64,000 nucleotides of DNA from Pantoea deleyi (GTDB taxonomy: Bacteria; Pseudomonadota; Gammaproteobacteria; Enterobacterales; Enterobacteriaceae). The notes beneath the pieces are model-generated. The model did not search any database, was not told where the DNA came from, and saw only the letters and a list, made by a program, of their open reading frames with translations. Shown here one piece after another: positions 55,873 through 64,000 of this stretch (position 1 is the first letter of the stretch; every line of letters starts with the position of its first letter). A program made the position numbers and the translations under genes. The DNA lies in NCBI RefSeq assembly GCF_022647325.1, contig NZ_CP071405.1, positions 2,542,001 through 2,606,000 on the forward strand. The letters run 5' to 3'.

Positions 55873-56883
55873 TTAGAGATGGGTGACGATGTCTTTAATT
55901 AATCCTGGCCCCTGATAAATAAAGCCTGAATAAATCTGCACCAGCGTTGCGCCTGCGGCAATTTTTTCCCGCGCGGCAGTCAGCGAGTCAATGCCGCCCA
56001 CGCCGATGATCGGCAGACGGCCCTGCAGTTCCTGAGAGAGGCGCTGAATGACCGCGGTGCTGCGCGACTGGACTGGCCGTCCGCTCAGCCCACCTTCTTC
56101 CTGCGCATGTCTGAGACCGTTTACCAGCGAACGATCCAGCGTGGTATTGCAGGCAATCACGCCGTCGATCTGATGGCGGACTAAACTGTCCGCGACCTGA
56201 ATTAACTCCTCTTCCGAGAGATCGGGCGCGATTTTTACGGCCACCGGCACATATTTAAGATGACGCTGCTCCAGCGCTTTTTGTTTCTGTTTAATGGACG
56301 CGAGCAGATCGTCGAGCGCCTCGCCATATTGCAGCGAACGCAGGCCTGGGGTGTTGGGCGAGGAGATATTGATGGCGATATAACCGGCGTGGGCATACAC
56401 CTTCTCCATGCAGATCAGATAATCCTCTTTTCCCTGCTCGACCGGCGTATCTTTATTTTTGCCGATATTGATACCCAGCACGCCGTTGAAACGCGCTTTT
56501 TTCACATTCTCAACCAGATGGTCAACGCCCAGATTATTAAAGCCCATCCGGTTAATAATGCCGCCCGCTTCGACCAGACGAAACATTCGCGGCTTCTCAT
56601 TTCCCGCCTGCGCGCGGGGCGTGACGGTGCCGACTTCAACAAAACCAAAGCCCATCGCCGCAAAGGCATCGATGCATTCGGCGTTCTTATCCAGACCTGC
56701 GGCCAGGCCAAGCGCATTTTTAAAGGTAAGTCCCATACAGGTGACGGGATGCGACGGAAGAGTCTGGCGATAGAACATCTCCAGCGGGGTGCCCTTCATG
56801 AAGCGCAGCTGCCTGAAGGTGAGTTCGTGTGCGCGTTCGGGGTCGAGTTTAAACAGCGCCGGTCGGACGATAGGATAAAACAT
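55873..56883 (-). CDS. pyrD: dihydroorotate dehydrogenase (quinone), class 2
   Basis: Membrane-associated FMN enzyme oxidising dihydroorotate to orotate with quinone, step four of UMP synthesis. 336 residues, as in E. coli. The N-terminal quinone-binding helices ([23 protein letters not shown]), active-site Ser175 in [12 protein letters not shown], and [33 protein letters not shown] are clear. Next gene downstream on the same strand is zapC. Confidence 0.96.
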   Translation of the reverse strand: MFYPIVRPALFKLDPERAHELTFRQLRFMKGTPLEMFYRQTLPSHPVTCMGLTFKNALGLAAGLDKNAECIDAFAAMGFGFVEVGTVTPRAQAGNEKPRMFRLVEAGGIINRMGFNNLGVDHLVENVKKARFNGVLGINIGKNKDTPVEQGKEDYLICMEKVYAHAGYIAINISSPNTPGLRSLQYGEALDDLLASIKQKQKALEQRHLKYVPVAVKIAPDLSEEELIQVADSLVRHQIDGVIACNTTLDRSLVNGLRHAQEEGGLSGRPVQSRSTAVIQRLSQELQGRLPIIGVGGIDSLTAAREKIAAGATLVQIYSGFIYQGPGLIKDIVTHL

Positions 56884-57017
56884 GCACTCTCCTGAAAGAC
56901 GGAAGCAATCGTTAAAGTCGGTGCACGGGAAATTGTGCGCCAGAATGGTAAAGTGCTCTGGCGCAAAAGTAAATCGAACGACTGGGATAGTGAAACTTAA
57001 CGTAAATTGCTTTGATC

Positions 57018-58319
57018 TTACGCGGCGGAATCGTTTACCGGCTGACTTTTCACCTCAGCGGGAAACAGGTATTCACGCAGGATGCCGTGACGATGCATGA
57101 TGGCAAAGATGCCGAAGCAGACAAAGGCTTCCGCGCCGACCATCGACCAGGCCGCACCGATCGCCCCGAACTTCCACGCCAGGAAACAGCACAGCGGCAC
57201 GTTAATCACGCCTGCGGCCATCATCACCCACATACGCTGGCGAGCCAGGCCGTGAGGGATCAGGATCTGTAAGCCCGCCGGGTAAGCGACATTGCCGAAC
57301 AGGAAGCAGAGCACAAAGACGCGCAGCACATCCGCCGACGGAATAAAGTCTTTCCCCAGCAGAATAGAGACCACGAGATCGGCAAAGACCCAGGTAAAGA
57401 TCACAATCGACAGACTCAGCCCGAAGGAGAGCAGCAGGCTTTTGCGCGTCGCCGCTATCGCGGCACGTTTATCGCGACCAAAGAGATGGCTGACGCGCGG
57501 GAAGAAAGCGCTGCCGATCTGCTCCGGGACCGAGTTCGCCGCTTTACGCAGGCGGTCTGCACCGTTGTAGATCCCGACCATATAGGTTGAGGTAAAGGAG
57601 GCGAGGATCACCACGTTAACGCTGTTGAACAGGTTCGCACCGGCAATCGCGATAAAAACATCCAGGCTGTCGGTGATACGCTGCCGGATTTCGCGCGGCT
57701 CAAAGCGATAGCGGCCAATGACCTTCATCTCCAGCACGAATTTCAGGGTGATCGCCGCGCTGATGATCGAGACCGTTCCCGGAATCAGGGCGGCCAGCCA
57801 GGTATCCTGCGGGGATTTAACCAGCAGGAAGGTCAGTGGAATGGCGCAGAAGTTGCCGAAGGTGGCGATCATCGCCGTCTTACCCAGCTTCTCAAACCCC
57901 TGCATCAGCCAGCCAAAGGAGAAGAGTGAACCAATCAGCGTGGTGCAGTTCGCCAGAATAATAAAGAACAGCGGATGCCAGGCGGGATTGAACCAGGTCG
58001 CGGTCAGCAGCGTGCCGCTGGTGAGCACCAGCAGCATCAGCTTGGCATTAAACGTTGACCAGAAGAGCTGACTGACGCGCTCCTTGTCATCACGATGATG
58101 CGCAATGTCTTTGGTGGTAAAGACATTGAATCCCCAGTCTGAAATGGTACTGCAATAGAGCACGCAGGCGATGGCCAGCGCCAGCGTCCCCATCTGCTCT
58201 ACCCCCAGCACGCGGGCAAGATAGGGCAGCGTGGCCAGCGGAAACAGGAACGACGCGCCGCGATAAGCCAGCAGCGAGAAAATATTAATTACCAGACTTT
58301 TATCAAGTACTTTTGCCAT
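57018..58319 (-). CDS. polysaccharide flippase (MATE/Wzx-like)
   Basis: A 433-residue inner-membrane protein with about twelve hydrophobic segments resembling Wzx-type lipid-linked oligosaccharide flippases ([36 protein letters not shown] at the start; [58 protein letters not shown] in the middle). It is placed between pyrD and ssuE, where E. coli has no such gene, with a glycosyltransferase gene immediately upstream on the same strand (101 bases). A polymerase and other sugar genes are absent nearby, so the pair may serve a locus elsewhere or a short glycan. Confidence 0.82.
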   Translation of the reverse strand: MAKVLDKSLVINIFSLLAYRGASFLFPLATLPYLARVLGVEQMGTLALAIACVLYCSTISDWGFNVFTTKDIAHHRDDKERVSQLFWSTFNAKLMLLVLTSGTLLTATWFNPAWHPLFFIILANCTTLIGSLFSFGWLMQGFEKLGKTAMIATFGNFCAIPLTFLLVKSPQDTWLAALIPGTVSIISAAITLKFVLEMKVIGRYRFEPREIRQRITDSLDVFIAIAGANLFNSVNVVILASFTSTYMVGIYNGADRLRKAANSVPEQIGSAFFPRVSHLFGRDKRAAIAATRKSLLLSFGLSLSIVIFTWVFADLVVSILLGKDFIPSADVLRVFVLCFLFGNVAYPAGLQILIPHGLARQRMWVMMAAGVINVPLCCFLAWKFGAIGAAWSMVGAEAFVCFGIFAIMHRHGILREYLFPAEVKSQPVNDSAA

Positions 58320-58393
58320 GACGCAACAACCTTATACACATTGCATGTCTCACCTTCTCATTTCGCAAAGGCATAAACAATATTGCTTCACAC

Positions 58394-58426
58394 TTTTCAG
58401 AATCAGGCTGATTTTCAGAATCAGGC
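58394..58426. repeat. tandem 15-bp repeat at 3' end of glycosyltransferase gene
   Basis: TTTTCAGAATCAGGC occurs at 58394-58408 and 58412-58426, period 18 bp. The second copy overlaps the glycosyltransferase stop codon; the first is just beyond. It looks like an 18-bp tandem duplication. Confidence 0.75.
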
Positions 58427-59401
58427 GGCGCGCTTCAGCTCTTTTTTAACCTTGTAGTGCTGCAGCGTAATAAACAGTTCAGGCCGGTTGAACAGTAGCC
58501 ACTCTTTGAAGTTCTCTGTTTTTACATTCTGCCCCATAAAGCGGATGGCATTAATCACATATTCCGGCACCGGGGTACCGTTGTAGAGTGATAAATAGAT
58601 CATCAGGCGAAACGAATGCACTAAATAGGCTTTTTCCAGCTGACTGCGCCACGCAGATTTCACCTGCGAACCGGTTAAGGTATTCCAGGCGTGCATAAAT
58701 GCGTCATAGCGCTGGTAAAAAAACTCATTACTTTTGGTACTGTTGGTCAGTGAACCGTGACGGATACGCTGCTTATAATAGACGTGGCGACTGACCCAGG
58801 CCTGCTGACTTTTGATAAAGGCGGACAGGGTAAAGTTATGATCTTCATGCACGCGTTTCACAAAGCGTAATTTGTGCTGCTCAACAACCCGCTTACTGAC
58901 AATATAACTCCAGGCCGCCGAGGTATATCGGCCATTCCGCAACAGATGTAACAGGACCTCCTGCGGCTTCTGCTGGCCAAAGATATCGTGCCGCACTTTG
59001 GGCGAGGTCACCTCGATCTGACCGTCGCGATAGACAGAGGAGTTAAAGCAGAACAGGTCCGTTTCCGGATGTTTTTCCGCGACAATCGCCAGTTCAGTAA
59101 CCAGCCCGTCCGTCACCACATCATCCGGGTCACAGAAGAAGAGGAACTGACCGCGGGCCGCGTCGATTCCCACATCCCGGGCATGACCGGCACCGGCGTT
59201 TTCCGTCGTAATTATTTTCACCTGCGGCAGATGTGCATAATTCTGTTCAAGCAACGCCAGCGTTCTGTCGGTGGAACCGTCATTCACAATGAGGATTTCA
59301 TTGGGCGCTTTGACCTGACGTAATAGAGAGTCGACGCACTCAACAATATATTTCTCAACATTGTAAGTGGGAATAATAACGGATAACAGGATGTCAGACA
59401 T
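58421..59401 (-). CDS. family-2 glycosyltransferase
   Basis: A 326-residue GT-A enzyme. The N-terminal nucleotide-sugar domain has LSVIIPTYNVEKYIVECVDSLLRQVKAPNEILIVNDGSTDRTLALLE and the catalytic metal-binding motif FFCDPDD (about residue 88). The C-terminal half is not family-diagnostic. ATG 59401 is chosen since MSDILLSVIIPTYN is the family start. Cotranscribed with the flippase gene. GC content looks a little lower than neighbours. Acceptor and sugar cannot be told from sequence. Confidence 0.83.
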   Translation of the reverse strand: MSDILLSVIIPTYNVEKYIVECVDSLLRQVKAPNEILIVNDGSTDRTLALLEQNYAHLPQVKIITTENAGAGHARDVGIDAARGQFLFFCDPDDVVTDGLVTELAIVAEKHPETDLFCFNSSVYRDGQIEVTSPKVRHDIFGQQKPQEVLLHLLRNGRYTSAAWSYIVSKRVVEQHKLRFVKRVHEDHNFTLSAFIKSQQAWVSRHVYYKQRIRHGSLTNSTKSNEFFYQRYDAFMHAWNTLTGSQVKSAWRSQLEKAYLVHSFRLMIYLSLYNGTPVPEYVINAIRFMGQNVKTENFKEWLLFNRPELFITLQHYKVKKELKRAA

Positions 59402-60150
59402 GTGCAATTCTCTGCTGTTAGAAAATGACAATACGATTCACCTGCCAGATGCAGGACCTGACCCGCGGCGAAACGTCGAAAAGAGTACGGCTCTGTTATT
59501 ATGACTGACTGAGTTGAGCCTGATTATCTTAAACCGGTTATCCGAAAAAAGACCAGTCGCAAAAAAAACTCTCAACGCGCCGCGTGCATCTCACTGTTAA
59601 CCAAAGTGCATCTATAACGCATAATAATGTTAAAAGCGTTGAGGTTCGATTTAAAATAGCCCGACCAGTCAGATGTAACCAGCTGGCGAAAAGCGTAAAC
59701 GAATATCTGAATGGGTGAAAAAAATCACAACTCCTTCACTTTTATTACAGTATGCGTCCTGCGATTTCTCTTAATATTCCGCCACTCTCTTCACACCAGC
59801 GCTGATTTCTGGCTGCTTGACCGGCCTGTTTTCTCTGCCGCTTCGTTTTAAAGTGTTTCTGCACCCAAAAAAAAGCATTAGGCAATCAGACGAAAACGCG
59901 ATTTTTCTCCTCGCAGCGGATTTTTGCACATCTCATATCATCCCTTTTAATGAATCGTCGGCCTGTCCGTGCCTGATTTAAGAATAATCGTAAGCACAGC
60001 GGTGCCCTTCAGCCCTGGCCACGCCTATTTGCAGATTTCACCCTTGCTTTGCCGGATAAATCATTTAAGCGCGCCCCCCTGCTCTGACAGTATGAGCACA
60101 TTAGTTCTCAACATTTGATAATCAATAACTTTTAGTTATAAGGAGTGATG
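59402..60150. other. intergenic region between glycosyltransferase gene and ssuE
   Basis: 749 bases, AT-rich, no supported ORF. The genes are divergent, so it must contain both promoters. The last 60 bases before ssuE contain TTAGTT and ATAACTTTTAGTTATAA, the latter an AT-rich dyad 10 bases from the start codon; CysB/Cbl activate ssu in E. coli and may act here, but I cannot define their sites. Confidence 0.5.
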
Positions 60151-60702
60151 ATGCGAGTTATTACGCTGGCAGGCAGCCCACGGTTCCCCTCCCGCTCAAC
60201 CTCTCTGCTGACCCTCTGTCAGCACAAGCTTGAGGCCCGTGGCGTTGAAGTCATTCCCTGGAATATCCACAACTTCCAGCCAGACGATCTGATCAATGCC
60301 CGATTCGACGCGCCTGCGCTGCTGGCGCTGCGTGAAGATCTGGCGTCAGCCGATGGCCTGATCGTAGCGACCCCGATCTACAAAGCTTCATTTTCAGGTG
60401 CGCTCAAGACGCTGCTCGACCTGCTGCCTGAGCGCGCGCTGGAACATAAAGTCGTGTTACCGCTGGCCAGTGGCGGCAGCGCCGGTCACATGCTGGCGAT
60501 GGACTACGCGCTGAAGCCGGTGCTCAACGCCTTAAAAGCGCAGGAGATCCTGCATGGCGTCTACGCCGAGGATCATCAGATTAATCACTATGACCGTCAG
60601 CCCGAGCTGCAGGATGCCCTGTCTCAGCGTCTGGATGAAGCCGTCGCCGCCTTCTGGCTGGCACTGACCCGTCACCACCACCCCGTCGCGCAGGCGGTAT
60701 AA
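60151..60702 (+). CDS. ssuE: NADPH-dependent FMN reductase SsuE
   Basis: Supplies FMNH2 to SsuD. The 183 residues from MRVITLAGSPRFPSRS match E. coli. The flavin site (VATPIYKASFSGALKTLLDLLPERALEHKVVLPLASGGSAGHMLAMDYALKPVLNALKA) is intact. Of the GTG 60145, ATG 60148 and ATG 60151 the last fits the AGGAG spacing and the homolog. First gene of the operon. Confidence 0.94.
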   Translation: MRVITLAGSPRFPSRSTSLLTLCQHKLEARGVEVIPWNIHNFQPDDLINARFDAPALLALREDLASADGLIVATPIYKASFSGALKTLLDLLPERALEHKVVLPLASGGSAGHMLAMDYALKPVLNALKAQEILHGVYAEDHQINHYDRQPELQDALSQRLDEAVAAFWLALTRHHHPVAQAV

Positions 60703-60713
60703 GGAAAAGCGTC

Positions 60714-61667
60714 ATGAAGCAGAGATTAGGGAAGTGGCTGGTCGCGGGGCTGTTACTGGCTGGCCTTCAGGTTCAGGCCGCCGGGTCCGATCCGGCGGAG
60801 ATTCGCATCGGCTATCAGAAGGGGTCGGTGAGCATGGTGCTGGCAAAGTCGCACCATCTGCTGGAGACACGTTTCCCCCATACGCAGATTAAATGGATTG
60901 AGTTCCCGGCGGGGCCACAGATGCTGGAAGCGCTGAACGTTAACAGCATCGATCTCGGCAGTACCGGCGATCTGCCGCCGCTGTTTGCGCAGGCCGCAGG
61001 CGCGGATCTGCTCTATGTCGGCTCGGAGCCGCCCAAACCCAAAGCCGAAGTAATTCTGGTGCCCAAAAGCAGCCCCCTGAAACAGGTCGCCGATCTGAAA
61101 GGGAAGAAAGTGGCATTCCAGAAGGGCTCCAGCTCTCACAACTTACTGCTGCGCGCCCTGCAGCAGGCGGGTCTGAGCTTTAAAGACATCACGCCGGTCT
61201 ATCTGACGCCAGCCGATGCCCGCGCCGCCTTCCAGCAGGGTAACGTGGATGCCTGGGCGATCTGGGACCCCTACTACTCTTCAGTCCTGCTGCAGGGCAA
61301 TTCGCGCCTGCTGACGGATGGCAGTTCACTTAACCTGACCGGCTCCTTCTATCTGGCGACCCGCCGCTATGCCGAGGCGCACGGTGCATTTATCCAGAAG
61401 GTGCTCAACACCTTCAGCGAGGCCGACGCGCTGACAATCAGCCAGCCGCAGCAGAGCATCACGCTGCTGGCGCAGGCGATGGGCCTGCCTGAACCGGTCA
61501 TCGCCAGCTATCTCAGCCACCGGCCACCGACCCGGATTTCGCCGGTCAGTGCCGAAACGGCCGCGGCGCAGCAGCGCACCGCTGACCTCTTCTATGCCAA
61601 TCATCTGTTGCCCGTAAAAGTGACGATCCAGGATCGACTCTGGCAACCGCATACCGTAACGCAATAA
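60714..61667 (+). CDS. ssuA: sulfonate ABC transporter substrate-binding protein SsuA
   Basis: Periplasmic binding protein for alkanesulfonates. The 317 residues have a signal peptide (MKQRLGKWLVAGLLLAGLQVQAAG) and the fold motifs EIRIGYQKGSVSMVLAKSHHLLETRF, DLGSTGDLPPLFAQAAGADLLYVG and NVDAWAIWDPYYSSVLLQGNSRLLTDG. It begins 11 bases after ssuE and ends nine before ssuD. Confidence 0.95.
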   Translation: MKQRLGKWLVAGLLLAGLQVQAAGSDPAEIRIGYQKGSVSMVLAKSHHLLETRFPHTQIKWIEFPAGPQMLEALNVNSIDLGSTGDLPPLFAQAAGADLLYVGSEPPKPKAEVILVPKSSPLKQVADLKGKKVAFQKGSSSHNLLLRALQQAGLSFKDITPVYLTPADARAAFQQGNVDAWAIWDPYYSSVLLQGNSRLLTDGSSLNLTGSFYLATRRYAEAHGAFIQKVLNTFSEADALTISQPQQSITLLAQAMGLPEPVIASYLSHRPPTRISPVSAETAAAQQRTADLFYANHLLPVKVTIQDRLWQPHTVTQ

Positions 61668-61676
61668 GGAGCAACA

Positions 61677-62825
61677 ATGAGCGTATCCATTTTCTGGTTT
61701 CTGCCGACGCATGGCGACGGCCACTATCTCGGCACCGCTGAAGGCGCCCGTCCGGTTGACCACGCCTATCTGCAGCAGGTGGCCCAGGCCGCTGACCGGC
61801 TTGGCTTTGGTGGCGTCCTGATCCCCACCGGCCGCTCCTGCGAAGATGCGTGGCTGGTTGCCGCCTCGCTGATCCCCGTGACGCAGCGTCTGCGGTTCCT
61901 GGTGGCACTGCGTCCGGGCGTGATTTCACCGACCCAGGCGGCGCGTCAGGCCGCGACCCTGGATCGCCTCTCCAACGGCCGGGCACTCTTCAACCTGGTC
62001 ACCGGCGGCGATCCGGAAGAGCTGGCGGGCGATGGGGTATTCCTCGATCACCGCGAGCGCTATGCGGAGTCGGCCGAGTTTACCCGCGTCTGGCGCCGGG
62101 TGCTGGAAGGCGAAACCGTCGATTACGAAGGCAAACATGTGAAGGTTCGCGGGGCGCGACTGATGTTCAGGCCTGTGCAGCAGCCTCGCCCGCCGCTCTG
62201 GTTCGGCGGATCGTCTGAACCGGCGCAGGCGCTGGCGGCGGAACAGGTCGACGTTTATCTCACCTGGGGCGAGCCCCCTGCCCAGGTGAAAGAGAAGATT
62301 GATCAGGTGCGCGCTAAAGCGGCGGCGCAGGGCCGGACGGTGCGCTTCGGCATCCGGCTGCATGTGATTGTGCGGGAAACGAATGAAGAAGCCTGGCAGG
62401 CCGCCGACCGGCTGATTGCCAATGTCGATGACGCCACTATCGCGAAGGCGCAGGCGGCGTTCCAGCGCGCAGACTCTGTGGGTCAGCGCCGCATGGCCGC
62501 GCTGCATGGCGGTCGCCGCGACAAACTGGAGATCAGCCCGAACCTCTGGGCTGGCGTGGGACTGGTGCGCAGCGGCGCCGGCACGGCACTGGTTGGCGAT
62601 GGCCCGACCGTCGCCGCCCGCATTAAAGAGTATGAAGCGCTGGGCATTGAGACCTTTATCCTCTCCGGCTATCCGCACCTGGAAGAGGCTTACCGCGTCG
62701 GCGAGCTGCTGTTCCCGCATCTTGATCTGCAGGTTCCGCTGGTGCCTCAGCCGCGCGTGGTTCAGGCGCACGGTGAAGCAGTCGCCAACGATTTCACCCC
62801 TGAGAAAAAAGTCGCCCGCGGCTAA
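61677..62825 (+). CDS. ssuD: FMNH2-dependent alkanesulfonate monooxygenase SsuD
   Basis: Cleaves C-S bonds of alkanesulfonates to aldehyde and sulfite using FMNH2 and O2. The 382 residues have a bacterial-luciferase TIM barrel: [32 protein letters not shown] Cys55 (E. coli Cys54), [28 protein letters not shown], and [17 protein letters not shown] with the conserved His. AAGGAGCA ribosome site. Confidence 0.95.
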   Translation: MSVSIFWFLPTHGDGHYLGTAEGARPVDHAYLQQVAQAADRLGFGGVLIPTGRSCEDAWLVAASLIPVTQRLRFLVALRPGVISPTQAARQAATLDRLSNGRALFNLVTGGDPEELAGDGVFLDHRERYAESAEFTRVWRRVLEGETVDYEGKHVKVRGARLMFRPVQQPRPPLWFGGSSEPAQALAAEQVDVYLTWGEPPAQVKEKIDQVRAKAAAQGRTVRFGIRLHVIVRETNEEAWQAADRLIANVDDATIAKAQAAFQRADSVGQRRMAALHGGRRDKLEISPNLWAGVGLVRSGAGTALVGDGPTVAARIKEYEALGIETFILSGYPHLEEAYRVGELLFPHLDLQVPLVPQPRVVQAHGEAVANDFTPEKKVARG

Positions 62826-62835
62826 GGAGAGGAGA

Positions 62836-63627
62836 ATGGCCCGAACCCGAAAACGCCTTGCCGATACGCTGGTGCCGTGGCTGCTGCCGATAGTGCTGGT
62901 CGTGGTGTGGCAGATCGCCTCGCAGACCGGCTGGTTGTCGAACCGCATTCTGCCCGCCCCGGAAAAAATCGTGACCACCTTCTGGCAACTCACCGCCAGC
63001 GGCGAACTGTGGCAGCATCTGGCGATCAGCAGCTGGCGGGCGCTGATCGGCTTCAGCATCGGCGGTTCAATCGGCCTGGTGCTTGGGCTGATTACCGGCA
63101 CCTCCAGAACCGGTGAGCGCCTGCTGGATACTTCGATACAGATGCTGCGCAATGTGCCGCATCTGGCCCTGATCCCGCTGGTGATCCTCTGGTTCGGCAT
63201 TGATGAGTCGGCCAAAATTTTTCTGGTGGCGCTGGGTACCCTGTTCCCTATCTACCTCAATACCTATCACGGCATCCGTAATATCGATCGCGGGCTGGTC
63301 GAGATGGCGCGCAGCTACGGGCTTTCCGGCTGGAGCCTGTTTATTCAGGTGATCCTGCCCGGTGCGCTGCCCAACATCATGGTGGGAGTGCGTTTTGCGC
63401 TGGGGCTGATGTGGCTGACGCTGATTGTCGCCGAGACGATCTCCGCGAATGCGGGGATCGGCTATCTGGCCATGAACGCCCGTGAGTTTCTGCAGACCGA
63501 CGTGGTCGTTGTCGCCATTATTCTCTATGCCCTGCTCGGCAAACTGGCGGACGTCGCCGCACTGCTGCTGGAACGTGTCTGGCTGCGCTGGCATCCCGCT
63601 TATCAACTGAAGGAGGAGAACGCATGA
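62836..63627 (+). CDS. ssuC: sulfonate ABC transporter permease SsuC
   Basis: Inner-membrane permease of the sulfonate importer. The 263 residues contain about six membrane segments and the EAA loop [42 protein letters not shown] 62836 after GGAGAGGAG; a longer frame from 62416 overlaps ssuD and is rejected. Stop overlaps ssuB's ATG by four bases. Confidence 0.95.
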   Translation: MARTRKRLADTLVPWLLPIVLVVVWQIASQTGWLSNRILPAPEKIVTTFWQLTASGELWQHLAISSWRALIGFSIGGSIGLVLGLITGTSRTGERLLDTSIQMLRNVPHLALIPLVILWFGIDESAKIFLVALGTLFPIYLNTYHGIRNIDRGLVEMARSYGLSGWSLFIQVILPGALPNIMVGVRFALGLMWLTLIVAETISANAGIGYLAMNAREFLQTDVVVVAIILYALLGKLADVAALLLERVWLRWHPAYQLKEENA

Positions 63628-64000
63628 GCCAGACTTTCTCACCGGCCCGCCTGAACAGCGGTACGCCGGTTGGCGTGAACGGCGTCAGTAAACGCTACGG
63701 CAATCGCACCATTCTCAACAGCATCGACCTGCATATTCCTTCCGGTCAGTTTGTGGCCGTGGTGGGGCGCAGTGGCTGCGGCAAAAGTACCCTGCTGCGC
63801 CTGCTGGCCGGGCTGGAGCAGAGTACGAGCGGTGAACTGCTGGCAGGCAATGCGCCGCTGGCGTCAGCGCGTGACGATACCCGTCTGATGTTTCAGGATG
63901 CGCGGCTGCTGCCGTGGAAGAAGGTCATCGACAATGTCGGGCTTGGCCTGCGCGGACGCGAATGGCGCAGCGCGGCGATGGAAGCGCTGTCGGCGGTGGG
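63624..64000 (+). CDS. ssuB: sulfonate ABC transporter ATP-binding protein SsuB, partial
   Basis: ATPase of the sulfonate importer, cut by the right window edge after about 125 of an expected ~255 residues. Walker A is GRSGCGKST (about 50-58) in [31 protein letters not shown], and the Q-loop [12 protein letters not shown] is present. Coupled to ssuC (ATGA overlap). Confidence 0.94.
   Translation, partial: MSQTFSPARLNSGTPVGVNGVSKRYGNRTILNSIDLHIPSGQFVAVVGRSGCGKSTLLRLLAGLEQSTSGELLAGNAPLASARDDTRLMFQDARLLPWKKVIDNVGLGLRGREWRSAAMEALSAV

Noticed and set aside
56884..56920. Possible PurR site upstream of pyrD (ACGGAAGCAATCGT)
   Set aside because: Only about half of the PurR consensus positions match; not convincing.

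Overview
The window reads as a contiguous chromosomal segment of an Erwiniaceae member (Enterobacterales), most likely Pantoea. Many proteins align over full length with Escherichia coli counterparts recalled from memory. Gene order from agp/wrbA through yccA-tusE-acyP-rlmI-hspQ-yccU-yccT-mgsA-helD-yccF-yccS-sxy-sulA-ompA-matP-lonH-fabA-rmf-pqiCBA-uup-rlmL-ycbX-zapC-pyrD to ssuEADCB is the E. coli 21-22 min order, and the glyW-cysT-leuZ-pgsA-uvrC-uvrY-yecF-sdiA block (42-43 min in E. coli) is also present. The species call is inference; the best pointer is an acyl-homoserine-lactone synthase gene next to sdiA at the uvrY locus, an arrangement described for Pantoea and Erwinia.

Layout: 0-5 kb, a MarR-controlled MFS/HlyD efflux pair, an AraC regulator with a DUF2000 protein, and a small YmgB/AriR-family regulator behind an elaborate control region. 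5-8 kb, a SulP transporter, small membrane and lipoprotein genes and an odd tRNA-like element. 8-14 kb, tRNA-Leu/Cys/Gly, pgsA, uvrC, uvrY, yecF and a LuxI/SdiA quorum-sensing pair. 14-18 kb, a gene-poor kilobase, an extensin-like protein, cycA and a YdjM-like membrane protein. 18-24 kb, the pyrimidine-degradation locus rutR/rutABCDFG (no rutE) with a RutR-box candidate and a sigma-54 promoter. 24-30 kb, a DMT transporter, a KGG stress peptide, wrbA, yccJ, a semialdehyde dehydrogenase and agp carrying a TolA-like tail. 30 kb, two identical tRNA-Ser(UGA) genes. 30-57 kb, conserved core genes: tRNA thiolation and rRNA methylation, methylglyoxal synthase, SOS (sulA with LexA box), Ter organisation (matP), unsaturated fatty acid synthesis (fabA with FabR box), ribosome hibernation (rmf), the Pqi lipid-transport system and pyrimidine synthesis (pyrD). 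57-59.5 kb, an accessory flippase plus family-2 glycosyltransferase inserted between pyrD and ssuE. 60-64 kb, the alkanesulfonate operon ssuEADCB, cut at the right edge; the HlyD-type gene is cut at the left edge.

No insertion sequence, prophage, integrase or CRISPR array was seen. The most unusual items are the tRNA-like element at 7478-7553, the operator/promoter/tandem-terminator leader upstream of the YmgB-like gene together with an 8-bp slippage repeat inside that gene, the repeat tail on glucose-1-phosphatase, the rut operon lacking rutE, and the accessory flippase/glycosyltransferase pair.
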